From: Thermopolyspora flexuosa
Lineage (GTDB): Bacteria; Actinomycetota; Actinomycetes; Streptosporangiales; Streptosporangiaceae
Direction of reading: 5' to 3'
Assembly: GCF_006716785.1 (NCBI RefSeq)
Contig: NZ_VFPQ01000002.1
Coordinates: 186,001-250,000 of the forward strand
Length of the DNA: 64,000 bases
Below, piece after piece: positions 16,570 through 24,740 of the stretch. The notes beneath the pieces were generated by a model, which saw nothing but the letters and a program-made list of their open reading frames with translations, was not told where the DNA came from and ran no database searches. The first letter of the stretch is position 1; each line of letters begins with the position of its first letter. Position numbers and translations under genes: made by a program.

Positions 16570-17657
16570 GGCGACCGATCCCTCCCGAGACGGGTGACCC
16601 ATCCATCGATCCGATCTCAGGCCAGGCTACGCCGTGGGGCCGCACGCGCCTCAACCGCATCCCTGCACAGGACGCGGTCGGCACCGGGGCACCGCTTCCG
16701 GCGCAGTGGAGATGCCATCGGCGGGGTGAGGCCGAAGGCCAGACGCAGGAGCCGGCAAGGCTTCCCGATCGCCGAACCCTGAGGGCATCGGTTCCAGCGT
16801 CCACTGACACCCGAACGCTCCCCGTCCCCAGAGGGGTGACGTCAGGGTTCTCTTCCGGCTCCCGCCGACGAAGGTGACATCGACCGGGATCGCCCCCATT
16901 GGCCTATCCATGTTTCACGTGAAACCACTGGGGGCGCTGCCGGCAGGTATAGCGTCGGGCCAAGGCCCCCGGAGGTCCAGCTATCGCGGCCGGCGGACGT
17001 CGCCTCCTCGCCTGACGAACCGCTCACGTTGGGGACACCTTCTCGCCGATCTGTTTTTGGAGTCCGCATGCACGGGCCGGACGTGCAGAGCCTCATCCGG
17101 GAGGTCGGCCCGCCACAGTGGCTGCAGGACGATCGGAGCCGAGGACGAGATGGCGGTGTCCGGGCGTCGCTGACTCGAGTGCCGGAGCGGGGCGGCACAT
17201 GACGGAGGGCGCACGTATCCGGGTAGCGAGATGCGCTGACCGTACATCGGGGTCAATGGGCGATCACCCGGTCCGGGACCACCATTGCGTAGCGCCCGTA
17301 AGCGATCGGTGACGGAGGAACTCGCTGATATGGACCGGAGACGGCGGGGACCGACTTGCGGACAGGCGGCGGGTCGTGAATTCGCTGTCTGCCCGGGCCG
17401 TATGCCACCCGGTGGGGCCGATCTGCAATGCCTCTGGACACAGGCGCCGTCCGCATCCTGTGTCGTCACTCCGCCATGGTCGCCCGCTCGCACGCGCGCT
17501 TCGCGGATGGCGCCTACTGCGCCGGGCCGTACCCGGCCTGCCCTGTCGTGGCGGCCGGCGTGGGGACGCTCGTCGTCGCGGTCGGCGTCAGACCGGCTTG
17601 CTCGGGGGAATCCGAGGGGCCGAGGTACGGCCTGGCGCGTCGGGTGGGCGGGGGAGG
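16570..17657. other. Long non-coding region with parS site 7
   Basis: This 1.1-kb stretch holds no gene I can support; open frames in it lack coherent codon bias or recognisable motifs. Codon-like periodicity is absent and the GC content is lower than in flanking genes. The only clear element is the parS site at 16911-16926. It looks like further decayed mobile DNA whose origin can no longer be read by eye. Confidence 0.55.
16911..16926. promoter_or_regulatory. parS: parS site 7
   Basis: TGTTTCACGTGAAACC matches the consensus at 15 of 16 positions. Read on the minus strand it is followed by ATGGATAGGCCAATG, nearly the same as the flank of site 5. Confidence 0.92.
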
Positions 17658-18608
17658 TCAGCCGCGGGCGGCGGCGATCTCCAGGAGGCGGGTGCAGAGG
17701 GTGCCGAGGTCGCGGTCGGCGGCCTCGGCGGCCATGGGGAACAGCGAGGTCTCGGTCATGCCGGGGGCGACGTTGACCTCGAGGAAGTGCGGGTTGCCGT
17801 CGTGGTCGACGATGATGTCGGTGCGGGAGATGTCGCGGAGGCCCAGGGCCTCGTGGGCGGCGACCGCCATGGCGAGACAGGACTCGGCCACCTCGGGGCG
17901 CAGCCGGGCGGGGGCGAAGAACTCGGTCTGGCCCGCGGTGTACCGGGCGGCGTAGTCGTACACGCCCCCGTCGGGCACGATCTCCACCGGGGGCAGGGCG
18001 ACCGGGCCGTCCCCGAGGTCCACCACGGAGACCGCGACCTCCACACCCTCCACGTACTTCTCGATCAGGGCGGTGTCGCCGTAGGCGAAGCAGCCGACCA
18101 TCGCGGCGGGCAGCTCCTCGGCCTTGCGCACGATCGACGCGCCGAGGGCCGAGCCGCCCCGGGACGGCTTGACGAACAACGGCAGGCCGAGACGCTCCAC
18201 GATCCGGTCGAGCACCGCCGACGCGCCCAGGTCGTGGAAGGTCTCCTTCGGCAGGGCCACCGAGTCGGGAGTACGCAGGCCCCAGGAGCGCACCACCGCC
18301 TTGGCGGTCGGCTTGTCGTACGCCACCCGGCAGGCGTCCGGCCCGGCCCCGACGTAGGGCACCGACAGCAACTCCAGCACCGAGCGGATCGCCCCGTCCT
18401 CGCCGCTGCCGCCGTGCAACGTGACGAACACGGCGTCCGGCGGGTCGGCGAGGATCGACGGCACCAGGGTCGCGTCGGTGTCCCTCGTCTCGACCTCGAC
18501 TCCCTTCGACCGCAGCACCTCGGCTACCCGGCGGCCCGAGCGGAGGCTGACCTCGCGCTCGTAGGAAAGCCCGCCGGCCAGCACCAGCACATGGCCGAGA
18601 TCACTCAT
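17658..18608 (-). CDS. ddl: D-alanine--D-alanine ligase (ATP-grasp)
   Basis: Ddl makes the D-Ala-D-Ala dipeptide of peptidoglycan stems. The 316-residue protein has the N-terminal LAGGLSYEREVSLRSG, VTLHGGSGEDG, and YDKPTAKAVVRSWGL. The ATP-grasp core has LFVKPSRGGSALGASIV and LIEKYVEGVEVAVSVV. The metal-binding end is SRTDIIVDHDGNPHFLEVNVAPGMTETS. The ATG at 18608 follows AAAGG by about 8 nt; ten extra upstream in-frame residues are not needed. It is on the minus strand, 74 bp after the aminotransferase, with which it may be co-transcribed. Confidence 0.93.
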   Translation of the reverse strand: MSDLGHVLVLAGGLSYEREVSLRSGRRVAEVLRSKGVEVETRDTDATLVPSILADPPDAVFVTLHGGSGEDGAIRSVLELLSVPYVGAGPDACRVAYDKPTAKAVVRSWGLRTPDSVALPKETFHDLGASAVLDRIVERLGLPLFVKPSRGGSALGASIVRKAEELPAAMVGCFAYGDTALIEKYVEGVEVAVSVVDLGDGPVALPPVEIVPDGGVYDYAARYTAGQTEFFAPARLRPEVAESCLAMAVAAHEALGLRDISRTDIIVDHDGNPHFLEVNVAPGMTETSLFPMAAEAADRDLGTLCTRLLEIAAARG

Positions 18609-18682
18609 CGGGGGAGCCTTTCTTGTGTCGCTGACCAATGTACGGCTGACGCCCTACCCTAAGGCGTCAGCCGTACCGGTTG

Positions 18683-20008
18683 TCAGGCCAGGTCCGGACC
18701 GGGCGTGTCGACTCCGGGCCGGTGCCGCCCGGCGCCGGCGCCGAACGTGTCGCGGACCTCCAGCTCCTGTTCGATCACGCTGCCGAGCCGGCGCACGCCC
18801 TCGCGGATGCGGTCGGGCTCGGGGTAGCAGTACGAGAGCCGCATCTGCCGGGTGCCCTGCCCGTCGGCGTAGAAGCCGGTGCCCGGGACGAAGGCGACCC
18901 GGGCCGCCACGGCGCGGGGCAGGATCGCCTTGGAGTTGAGCCCTTCCGGCAGCGTGACCCAGACGAAGAAGCCGCCGGCCGGCCGGGTCCAGGTACAGCC
19001 CTCGGGCAGGAACTTCGGCAGCGCGTCGAGCATCGCGTCGCGCCGCTCGCGGTACAGCTCGCGGAACGCCTTGATCTGCTCGCGCCACGGCTGCGTCTCC
19101 AGGTACCGCCCCACGGCGAGCTGGGCGAACGTGGAGTGCGACAGCACCGCCGACTCCATCGCGAGGATGAGCTTGTCCCGGATGGCGTGCGGGGCGAGCG
19201 CCCACCCGACCCGGAAACCGGGGGCGAGGGTCTTGGAGAACGAGCCGAGGTAGACCACGCCGTCCGGGTCCTCGGCGCGCAGCGCCCGCATCGGCTCGCC
19301 GTCGAACCCGAGCAGGCCGTACGGGTTGTCCTCGACGACGAGCACGCGGGCCCGCCGGCAGATCTCCAGCACCCGGGCGCGCCGCTCGGCGGAGAGCGTG
19401 ACCCCGGCCGGGTTCTGGAAGTTCGGGATCGTGTAGAGGAACTTCACCCGCTGCCCGGCCCGCGCGCAGGCCTCGATCGCCTCGGCGAGCGCCTCGGGGA
19501 TCAGCCCCTCGTCGTCCATGTCCACGTGGACGACCTTCGCCTGGTAGGCGGCGAAGGTGCCGAGCGCGCCGACGTACGAGGGACCCTCGGCGAGGATCAC
19601 GTCGCCCGGGTCGATGAAGATGCGGGTGATCAGGTCGAGTGCCTGCTGGGAGCCGACGGTGACGACCACGTCGTCCGGGCCCGCCTCGATGCCTTCCAGC
19701 CGCATGACCTCGCAGATCTGCTCACGCAGCTGCGGGTCACCCTGGCCGGAGCCGTACTGGAGCGCGACCGGGCCCCGGTCCGCCACCAGCTCGGCGACGA
19801 GTTCGCCGACCGCGTCGAGAGGAAGGGCCGTGACGTAGGGCATGCCGCCGGCGAGCGAGACCACCTCGGGCCTCGACGCGACGGCGAAAAGAGCTCGGAC
19901 CTCGGAGGCGACCATCCCGGTAGCTCGGGCTGCGTACCGGTCGACGTAGGCGTCAATGCGCGACCCGTGGGTCGCGGTCGTCCGACCGTGATCCTGCTCA
20001 GTTGTCAC
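18683..20008 (-). CDS. PLP-dependent aminotransferase, class I (2-aminoadipate-aminotransferase-like)
   Basis: The 441-residue protein is a fold-type I aminotransferase of the MocR/LysN/ARO8-related group without a DNA-binding domain. It shows VVSLAGGMPYVTALPL, LQYGSGQGDPQLREQI, VTVGSQQALDLITR, and YTIPNFQNPAGVTLS. VVEDNPYGLLGF and GSFSKTLAPGFRVGW supply the cofactor lysine and phosphate contacts. The GTG start at 20008 has GAGGAGGTGGG upstream. The exact amino-acid substrate cannot be read from sequence; aromatic or aminoadipate-type amino donors are usual in this family. It lies immediately upstream of ddl on the same strand. Confidence 0.9.
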   Translation of the reverse strand: MTTEQDHGRTTATHGSRIDAYVDRYAARATGMVASEVRALFAVASRPEVVSLAGGMPYVTALPLDAVGELVAELVADRGPVALQYGSGQGDPQLREQICEVMRLEGIEAGPDDVVVTVGSQQALDLITRIFIDPGDVILAEGPSYVGALGTFAAYQAKVVHVDMDDEGLIPEALAEAIEACARAGQRVKFLYTIPNFQNPAGVTLSAERRARVLEICRRARVLVVEDNPYGLLGFDGEPMRALRAEDPDGVVYLGSFSKTLAPGFRVGWALAPHAIRDKLILAMESAVLSHSTFAQLAVGRYLETQPWREQIKAFRELYRERRDAMLDALPKFLPEGCTWTRPAGGFFVWVTLPEGLNSKAILPRAVAARVAFVPGTGFYADGQGTRQMRLSYCYPEPDRIREGVRRLGSVIEQELEVRDTFGAGAGRHRPGVDTPGPDLA

Positions 20009-20362
20009 GGTCCCACCTCCTCGGTGATCGCTCTACGCGTACAGCGCTGGATACTCCAGAGTACGCCAGGGGTTCTCATGCCTTTTCAGGCCGGTGTGCC
20101 GCACGAGGCGCCGGACGGGCCCGTGACGCCGGCGCGGCGAGCCGGGCCTCTCAGCTACCGCCATCTCGCCCCCTTTAATCCCAAGGCACCGAAAAGCGCC
20201 GTCGTGCAGTGATTCGGACACCGGCGCACCCTCGCGCGGATTCCGCTTCTCGCGCTGGGTACTCGGTTACGATGCCACGGGGAGACGCCGATTTCGCGTG
20301 CTTTTCCGGAACGGACGTGCGTTCGGGCCAAAGAACGTCTCCACCAGGATGGGGGACCAGAG
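20009..20362. promoter_or_regulatory. Divergent promoter region, aminotransferase and GNAT gene
   Basis: These 354 bp separate genes transcribed outwards and must hold both promoters. No gene, repeat or strong operator is evident; a weak inverted CTGGATACTCCAGAG lies near 20048. Confidence 0.4.
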
Positions 20363-20980
20363 GTGTCGCGTCGGCTTGTCAACGTCACTTTGGACAACCT
20401 GGACGACCTCCCTCGCCGGTGCCGGCGGTGCGTGTTCTGGGAGCTCGATCCGGTGAGCGGCGAGCGGGCGCAGCAGAGCGGGGACCCCGCCCTGGAGAAG
20501 GAGGCGTGGGTCTCGTCGGTGCTCCTCGAGTGGGGGAGCTGCGGCAAGATCGTCTACGTGGACGGCGTGCCCGCGGGGTTCGTCCTGTACGCGCCCCCGG
20601 CGTACGTCCCCCGGTCGGTGGCGTTCCCGACGTCCCCGGTCAGCTCGGACGCGGTGCTGCTGATGACCGCCCACATCGTGCCGGAGTTCGCCGGGGGCGG
20701 GCTCGGCCGCATGCTGGTGCAGGGGGTGGCGAAGGACCTCACCCGGCGCGGGGTGCGCGCCATCGAGGCGTTCGGCGACCTGAAGTGGGAGGAGCCGGGC
20801 TGCCTGCTCCCCGCCGAGTACCTGCTCGCCGTCGGCTTCAAGACGGTACGTCCGCACCTGCGGTATCCGCGGCTGCGGCTGGAGCTGAAGACCGCGCTCT
20901 CGTGGCGTGAGGACGTCGAGGTGGCCCTGGAGCGCCTCCTCGGCTCGATGAGCCCGGAGCGGGCGCTACGGCCCGTCTGA
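20363..20980 (+). CDS. GNAT-family N-acetyltransferase
   Basis: The 205-residue protein has the GNAT core, with LMTAHIVPEFAGGGLGRMLVQ providing the acetyl-CoA pyrophosphate loop (a Q/R-x-x-G-x-G/A variant: GGGLGRM). A preceding segment, CGKIVYVDGVPAGFVLYAP, forms the central strands. The N-terminus contains a CRRCVFWELDP motif with two close cysteines. The GTG at 20363 follows GGGGGA. Genes of this type recur near parB-trxA in streptomycetes and relatives; the substrate is unknown. Confidence 0.85.
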   Translation: MSRRLVNVTLDNLDDLPRRCRRCVFWELDPVSGERAQQSGDPALEKEAWVSSVLLEWGSCGKIVYVDGVPAGFVLYAPPAYVPRSVAFPTSPVSSDAVLLMTAHIVPEFAGGGLGRMLVQGVAKDLTRRGVRAIEAFGDLKWEEPGCLLPAEYLLAVGFKTVRPHLRYPRLRLELKTALSWREDVEVALERLLGSMSPERALRPV

Positions 20981-21076
20981 GGCCCGGCCGTACCCGGCTG
21001 CGCGGGCCGGGGCGGGTACGGCCGGCCGTACCCGCCCCAGGCGGCCGCGTGCGGGGTCACGGCCGCCGGCACGGAA

Positions 21077-21107
21077 GAAGCCCTTCACCGGCATGGCGAA
21101 GGGCTTC
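21077..21107. terminator. Hairpin between convergent GNAT gene and trxA
   Basis: A perfect 10-bp stem GAAGCCCTTC / GAAGGGCTTC encloses an 11-nt loop midway between the two convergent stop codons. There is no T tract, as is common in high-GC actinobacteria, so it is a probable bidirectional terminator. Confidence 0.65.
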
Positions 21108-21186
21108 CCACCACACGCCCGCCTCAGGCGGGCCGACGGGTACGGCGTGCCGCGACGGCGGCGGCCGGTCGGCTCGGTCGCCGGGG

Positions 21187-21510
21187 TCAGATGATGCCCT
21201 CGAGCTCCCGCAGCAGCTGGGCCTTGGGCTTGGCGCCGATGATCTGCTTGACGACCTCGCCGTTCTTGTAGACGTTCAGGGTCGGGATCTTGAGCACACC
21301 GGCGTCCCGGGTGGTGTTCGGGTTCTGGTCGGTGTTGAGCTTCACGACCTTCAGCTTGTCGGCCTGCTCGGCCGCGATCTCCTCCAGGATCGGGGCGATC
21401 TGGCGGCACGGCCCGCACCACTCGGCCCAGAAGTCGACCAGCACCGGCTTGTCGCTCTTCAGGACCTCGGCCTCGAAGGAGGCGTCGGTCACTTCCTTGA
21501 CGGCACCCAC
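21187..21510 (-). CDS. trxA: Thioredoxin
   Basis: This 107-residue cytosolic disulfide reductase has the active site WCGPC with cysteines at residues 32 and 35. It also has the usual [16 protein letters not shown] and the cis-proline region [12 protein letters not shown]. It lies downstream of trxB on the same strand with about 190 bp between them, and probably shares its SigR-type promoter. Its stop codon faces the convergent GNAT gene across a hairpin. Confidence 0.97.
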   Translation of the reverse strand: MGAVKEVTDASFEAEVLKSDKPVLVDFWAEWCGPCRQIAPILEEIAAEQADKLKVVKLNTDQNPNTTRDAGVLKIPTLNVYKNGEVVKQIIGAKPKAQLLRELEGII

Positions 21511-21703
21511 GGTTCTCTCACCTCGTTGTTCGTCGGATCGGAAACGCCCGGCCCACTGCCGCCGGGGCGGGCGCCGGCCGTCTTCGTCCGGCCGGTGGTT
21601 CGGTTTCGATGGTCACACAGGTCTCGGTCGGCGGACCCCGCCGCCCGCCGCCGCGCCGTACCCGAGGAAGGCGTGCGCGGCCCTGCGGCGGATGGGCCGC
21701 CGG

Positions 21704-22636
21704 TCAGTCCTCCTGGTCGGCGAGCCAGCGCTCGGCGTCGAGCGCGGCGGCGCACCCGCTGCCCGCGGCGGTGATCGCCTGGCGGTAGATGCGGTCCACC
21801 ACGTCGCCCGCGGCGAACACGCCGGGGATGTTGGTCCTGGTGGTCGGCCACTGCACCTTGATGTACCCGTCCTCGTCGAGCTCGAGCTGCCCCTTGAACA
21901 GCGAGCTGCGCGGGTCGTGGCCGATCGCGATGAACACGCCGCTCACCGCGAGGTCGCGCTCCTCGCCGGTCTGGGTGTCGCGCAGCCGGATGCCGGTCAC
22001 CCGGTCCTCGCCGTGGATGTCGACGACCTGGCTGTTCCACGCGAAAGTGATCTTCTCGTTGGCGAACGCCCGGTCCTGCATGATCTTGCTCGCCCGGAGC
22101 TTGTCCCGCCGGTGCACCACGGTGACCGACCGCGCGAACCGGGTGAGGAACGTCGCCTCCTCCATCGCCGAGTCGCCACCGCCGACCACCGCGATGTCCT
22201 GGTCGCGGAAGAAGAAGCCGTCACAGGTGGCGCACCAGGACACGCCGTGGCCGGACAGACGCTTCTCGTTGGCGAGCCCGAGCTCCCGGTACCCCGAGCC
22301 GGTCGCCACGATCACCGCCTTGGCGTGATAGGTGTCGGTGGCGGTGCGCACCACCTTCGGCGTGGCCGTCAGGTCCACGGACACCACGTCGTCGGCGACG
22401 AGCTCGGCGCCGAACCGCTCGGCCTGCTTGCGCAGGTTGTCCATGAGGTCCGGACCCATGATCCCGTCCGGGAAGCCGGGGAAGTTCTCCACTTCGGTGG
22501 TGTTCATGAGCGCGCCGCCGGCGGTCACGGATCCCTCGAAGACCAGCGGGCGCAGGTCAGCACGCGCGGTGTAGATGGCAGCCGTGTAGCCGGCCGGCCC
22601 CGAGCCGATGATGATCACATTCCGGACGTCGCTCAC
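21704..22636 (-). CDS. trxB: Thioredoxin reductase
   Basis: The flavoenzyme reduces thioredoxin with NADPH. The 310-residue protein has the FAD motif GSGPAG near residues 11-16, the redox-active CATC pair near 136-139 (SWCATCDG), the NADPH motif [10 protein letters not shown], and the FAD-binding [10 protein letters not shown] end. The GTG at 22636 follows AAAGGCGAG; upstream in-frame codons to 22672 fall within the leader. It is preceded by a GGGAAT-18-GTT promoter, matching SigR control known for trxBA in Streptomyces. Confidence 0.97.
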   Translation of the reverse strand: MSDVRNVIIIGSGPAGYTAAIYTARADLRPLVFEGSVTAGGALMNTTEVENFPGFPDGIMGPDLMDNLRKQAERFGAELVADDVVSVDLTATPKVVRTATDTYHAKAVIVATGSGYRELGLANEKRLSGHGVSWCATCDGFFFRDQDIAVVGGGDSAMEEATFLTRFARSVTVVHRRDKLRASKIMQDRAFANEKITFAWNSQVVDIHGEDRVTGIRLRDTQTGEERDLAVSGVFIAIGHDPRSSLFKGQLELDEDGYIKVQWPTTRTNIPGVFAAGDVVDRIYRQAITAAGSGCAAALDAERWLADQED

Positions 22637-22670
22637 AGTCTCGCCTTTCGCGTCGGATTGCAGTGGCGTC

Positions 22671-22697
22671 AACAGATCCTAGGCACGAGACATTCCC
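22671..22697 (-). promoter_or_regulatory. SigR-type promoter of trxB-trxA
   Basis: On the minus strand GGGAAT (22697-22692) is followed after exactly 18 nt by GTT (22673-22671), the consensus recognised by the thiol-stress sigma factor SigR in Streptomyces. The predicted transcript start is about 25 nt upstream of the trxB GTG. Confidence 0.7.
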
Positions 22698-22734
22698 GGC
22701 CACCGGTGGTGCTCCAAGGGATGGAAGACGAAAT

Positions 22735-22771
22735 GAAAAAACCCTCCGCGGAGCGCCACGGAGGGTCTTTT
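22735..22771. terminator. Bidirectional terminator after the anti-sigma gene
   Basis: The stem ACCCTCCG (22741-22748) / CGGAGGGT (22759-22766) has CTTTTT on its plus-strand side and AAAAAA before it, giving a T tract on the minus strand too. It ends the sigM-anti-sigma transcript about 95 nt after its stop, just upstream of the trxB promoter. Confidence 0.82.
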
Positions 22772-22860
22772 TCCGTCCGGTCACCGGCCCTGGAACCGGG
22801 CCTCGGGCCGGAGCCCGGACCCCGCCCGGACGGGCTCGGTCCGGCCCCGGCACGCGACGA

Positions 22861-24090
22861 TCAGTTCCAGGTCGCCAGGCCCGGCTTGCGCAGGTTCTTG
22901 CACTCGGGGCTGACCACCCGCACCTTCACCAGGTCCTGGCTCCGGTTGTGCCAGAAGAGCATGATGAGGGCCTCGTTGCCGTTGTAGTAGGCCCGGTCGA
23001 TGCCGATCGGGTCGCTCTTCTCCGCCGCCACGAGCTTGCTGATGCAGCGGTTGAGCTTGGCGTCGCCCGACGCGCTGCCGCCGCTCGGCATGGAGCCGAA
23101 GTACGCCACCAGGTTCGCCTTGAGCTCGGCGTCGGCGTAGTTGTAGCCGCTCTCGCCGATGACGAACCGGGAGCCGCGCTCCTGCTGCCCGCCGACGTCC
23201 GCGGAGAGCGTCTCCTGGGTCGGCTCGGTGCGCTCGGCCGGAGCCGACGCGGACGGCGCCGCGACGGCGTGCTGCGGGGTGCTCTGCCCGCCCCCGGCGA
23301 GCACGGTGTTCGTCACCGTGACGCCGCCGGCCACGACGGCCGCGGCGGCCGCCACGGAGGACAGCGAAACCAGCCACCGGCGCCGGGCCGAGCCCGTGCG
23401 CCGCTTCGGCGCGACGATGCTCCCGTCCTCGGCGACCACGCCCAGCGCGGGCCGCTTGGTGGACGCGTCGTCGGCGGAGGCCGCCTCCGGCGCGGCGGTC
23501 TGCGGGCGCTCGTCCGCCGCCGGCCCGTCAAGCCGCTTGGCGGACGCGAGCAGCGGCACCACGGTGCCGGACTCCTCGTCGGCCGGGGACTCCGGCCGGT
23601 GCGAGCCGTTCACCTTCGCCGGACCCGAGGCACCGGCCACCGGCGCGCCGTCGAGCGAGGCCTCGTCGGCCGACGCGGTGGCGGCGAGCGGAACCAACCG
23701 CGGGGACTCGAGCGGCGGGAGGTCCGCCACCCGCTCCCCGGCCGCCGCGGGCTCCTCCCACGGCGCTCCGGTCTCCCAGGGCGCGTCCGCCATGATGCGG
23801 TCCCAGTCGGGTTCCGGGAAGGTCGGCCCGGGGTCGAGGGGCGCGCCGGCACGGCGGCGCTCGGCCTCCGCGGCGAGAGCCTTGTCGACTCGCAGCGCGA
23901 CACCCAGCGGCATCGCCGGCACCGGCATGGCCGCGAGAACCTCACGGACCCCGGCGAGATCGGCGAGCGCCTCCCCACAGGGATCGCAGATCGCGAGATG
24001 GTCCCGGACCTGCTGAGCCGTGGCGTCATCCAGGAGGCCCTCGGCCAACTCGGCCAAGGTCTCCAGGTCGTAATGCGTGTCACCCGTCAC
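22861..24090 (-). CDS. Anti-sigma factor with zinc-finger domain (SigM partner)
   Basis: The 409-residue protein begins with an anti-sigma zinc-finger domain: LAELAEGLLDD, then HLAICDPCGEAL with the HxxxCxxC metal ligands. This is followed by a long acidic, Ala/Pro-rich cytoplasmic region, one membrane helix around SVAAAAAVVAGGVTVTNTVL (about residue 245) and an extracytoplasmic domain of about 140 residues. It overlaps the sigma factor gene by 11 bp, so the two are translationally coupled. Position matches the SigM anti-sigma gene of mycobacteria and streptomycetes, but the protein is considerably longer than the mycobacterial one. It presumably sequesters the sigma factor until an envelope signal arrives. 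Confidence 0.85.
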   Translation of the reverse strand: MTGDTHYDLETLAELAEGLLDDATAQQVRDHLAICDPCGEALADLAGVREVLAAMPVPAMPLGVALRVDKALAAEAERRRAGAPLDPGPTFPEPDWDRIMADAPWETGAPWEEPAAAGERVADLPPLESPRLVPLAATASADEASLDGAPVAGASGPAKVNGSHRPESPADEESGTVVPLLASAKRLDGPAADERPQTAAPEAASADDASTKRPALGVVAEDGSIVAPKRRTGSARRRWLVSLSSVAAAAAVVAGGVTVTNTVLAGGGQSTPQHAVAAPSASAPAERTEPTQETLSADVGGQQERGSRFVIGESGYNYADAELKANLVAYFGSMPSGGSASGDAKLNRCISKLVAAEKSDPIGIDRAYYNGNEALIMLFWHNRSQDLVKVRVVSPECKNLRKPGLATWN

Positions 24091-24727
24091 GAAGTCTTGC
24101 TCCCTTCGCGGATGAGACGCGAGCTCGCTCAGATCGGTTCCGCAAATGCGAAAGAATCGGAACGAGTTTGGCCCGTCCGCGTGCGCATCTGCTCTTCACG
24201 GTGCCGCTCGGTACCTCGAGCACCGCGGCGGCGTCCTCGACGGAGTAGCCCATCATGTCGACGAGCACCAGCGCGGCGCGCTGGTCGGGCGGCAGCAGCC
24301 GGAGCGCCGCCGAGACCTCCAGCGACACCTCGCGGTCGCCGGTGTGGTCCGGCAGCGGCGTGTCGCGTTCCGCCGCCTCGATGAGCTCGTCGTCCGCGAC
24401 CGGCCGCACCGCCTTGCGGCGCATCCGGTCGAGGCAGGCGTTGACCACGATGCGGTGGAGCCACGTTGTGACGGCCGCCTCGCCGCGAAAGCTCTCCGCC
24501 TTGCGGTAGGCGGAGACGAACGCGTCCTGCACGGCGTCCGCGGCCTCGTCGGCATCGCCCAGCGTGCGCAGCGCGACCGCCCACATGCGGTCCCGGTGCC
24601 GCCGGACGAGCTCGCTGAACGCCTGCGGATCGCCGTTGATATGTCTATGGAGGAGGTCGGCGTCGGACAACGCGGACCGCGCCACGTGCCCTGCCGGGGA
24701 GGTTCGATTATCTGCTTGAGGGTTCAC
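24080..24727 (-). CDS. sigM: ECF RNA polymerase sigma factor, SigM-like
   Basis: The 215-residue protein has sigma region 2 (FSELVRRHRDRMWAVALRTL, DADEAADAVQDAFVSAYRK, TWLHRIVVNACLDRMRR) and region 4 (LRLLPPDQRAALVLVDMMGY, SVEDAAAVLEVPSGTVKSR), with no region 3. The GTG start at 24727 has AGGA 8 nt upstream. It sits between the pseudokinase gene (13 bp gap) and its overlapping anti-sigma gene. Synteny with mycobacterial sigM next to mviN and trxB supports the name. Its targets are likely envelope-stress genes. Confidence 0.92.
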   Translation of the reverse strand: MNPQADNRTSPAGHVARSALSDADLLHRHINGDPQAFSELVRRHRDRMWAVALRTLGDADEAADAVQDAFVSAYRKAESFRGEAAVTTWLHRIVVNACLDRMRRKAVRPVADDELIEAAERDTPLPDHTGDREVSLEVSAALRLLPPDQRAALVLVDMMGYSVEDAAAVLEVPSGTVKSRCARGRAKLVPILSHLRNRSERARVSSAKGARLRDG

Positions 24728-24740
24728 AAGGCGTGTCCTG

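Noticed and set aside
17376-18662. A 428-residue plus-strand frame overlapping ddl
   Set aside because: It is antisense to ddl and extends into non-coding DNA, with no motif or ribosome binding site.
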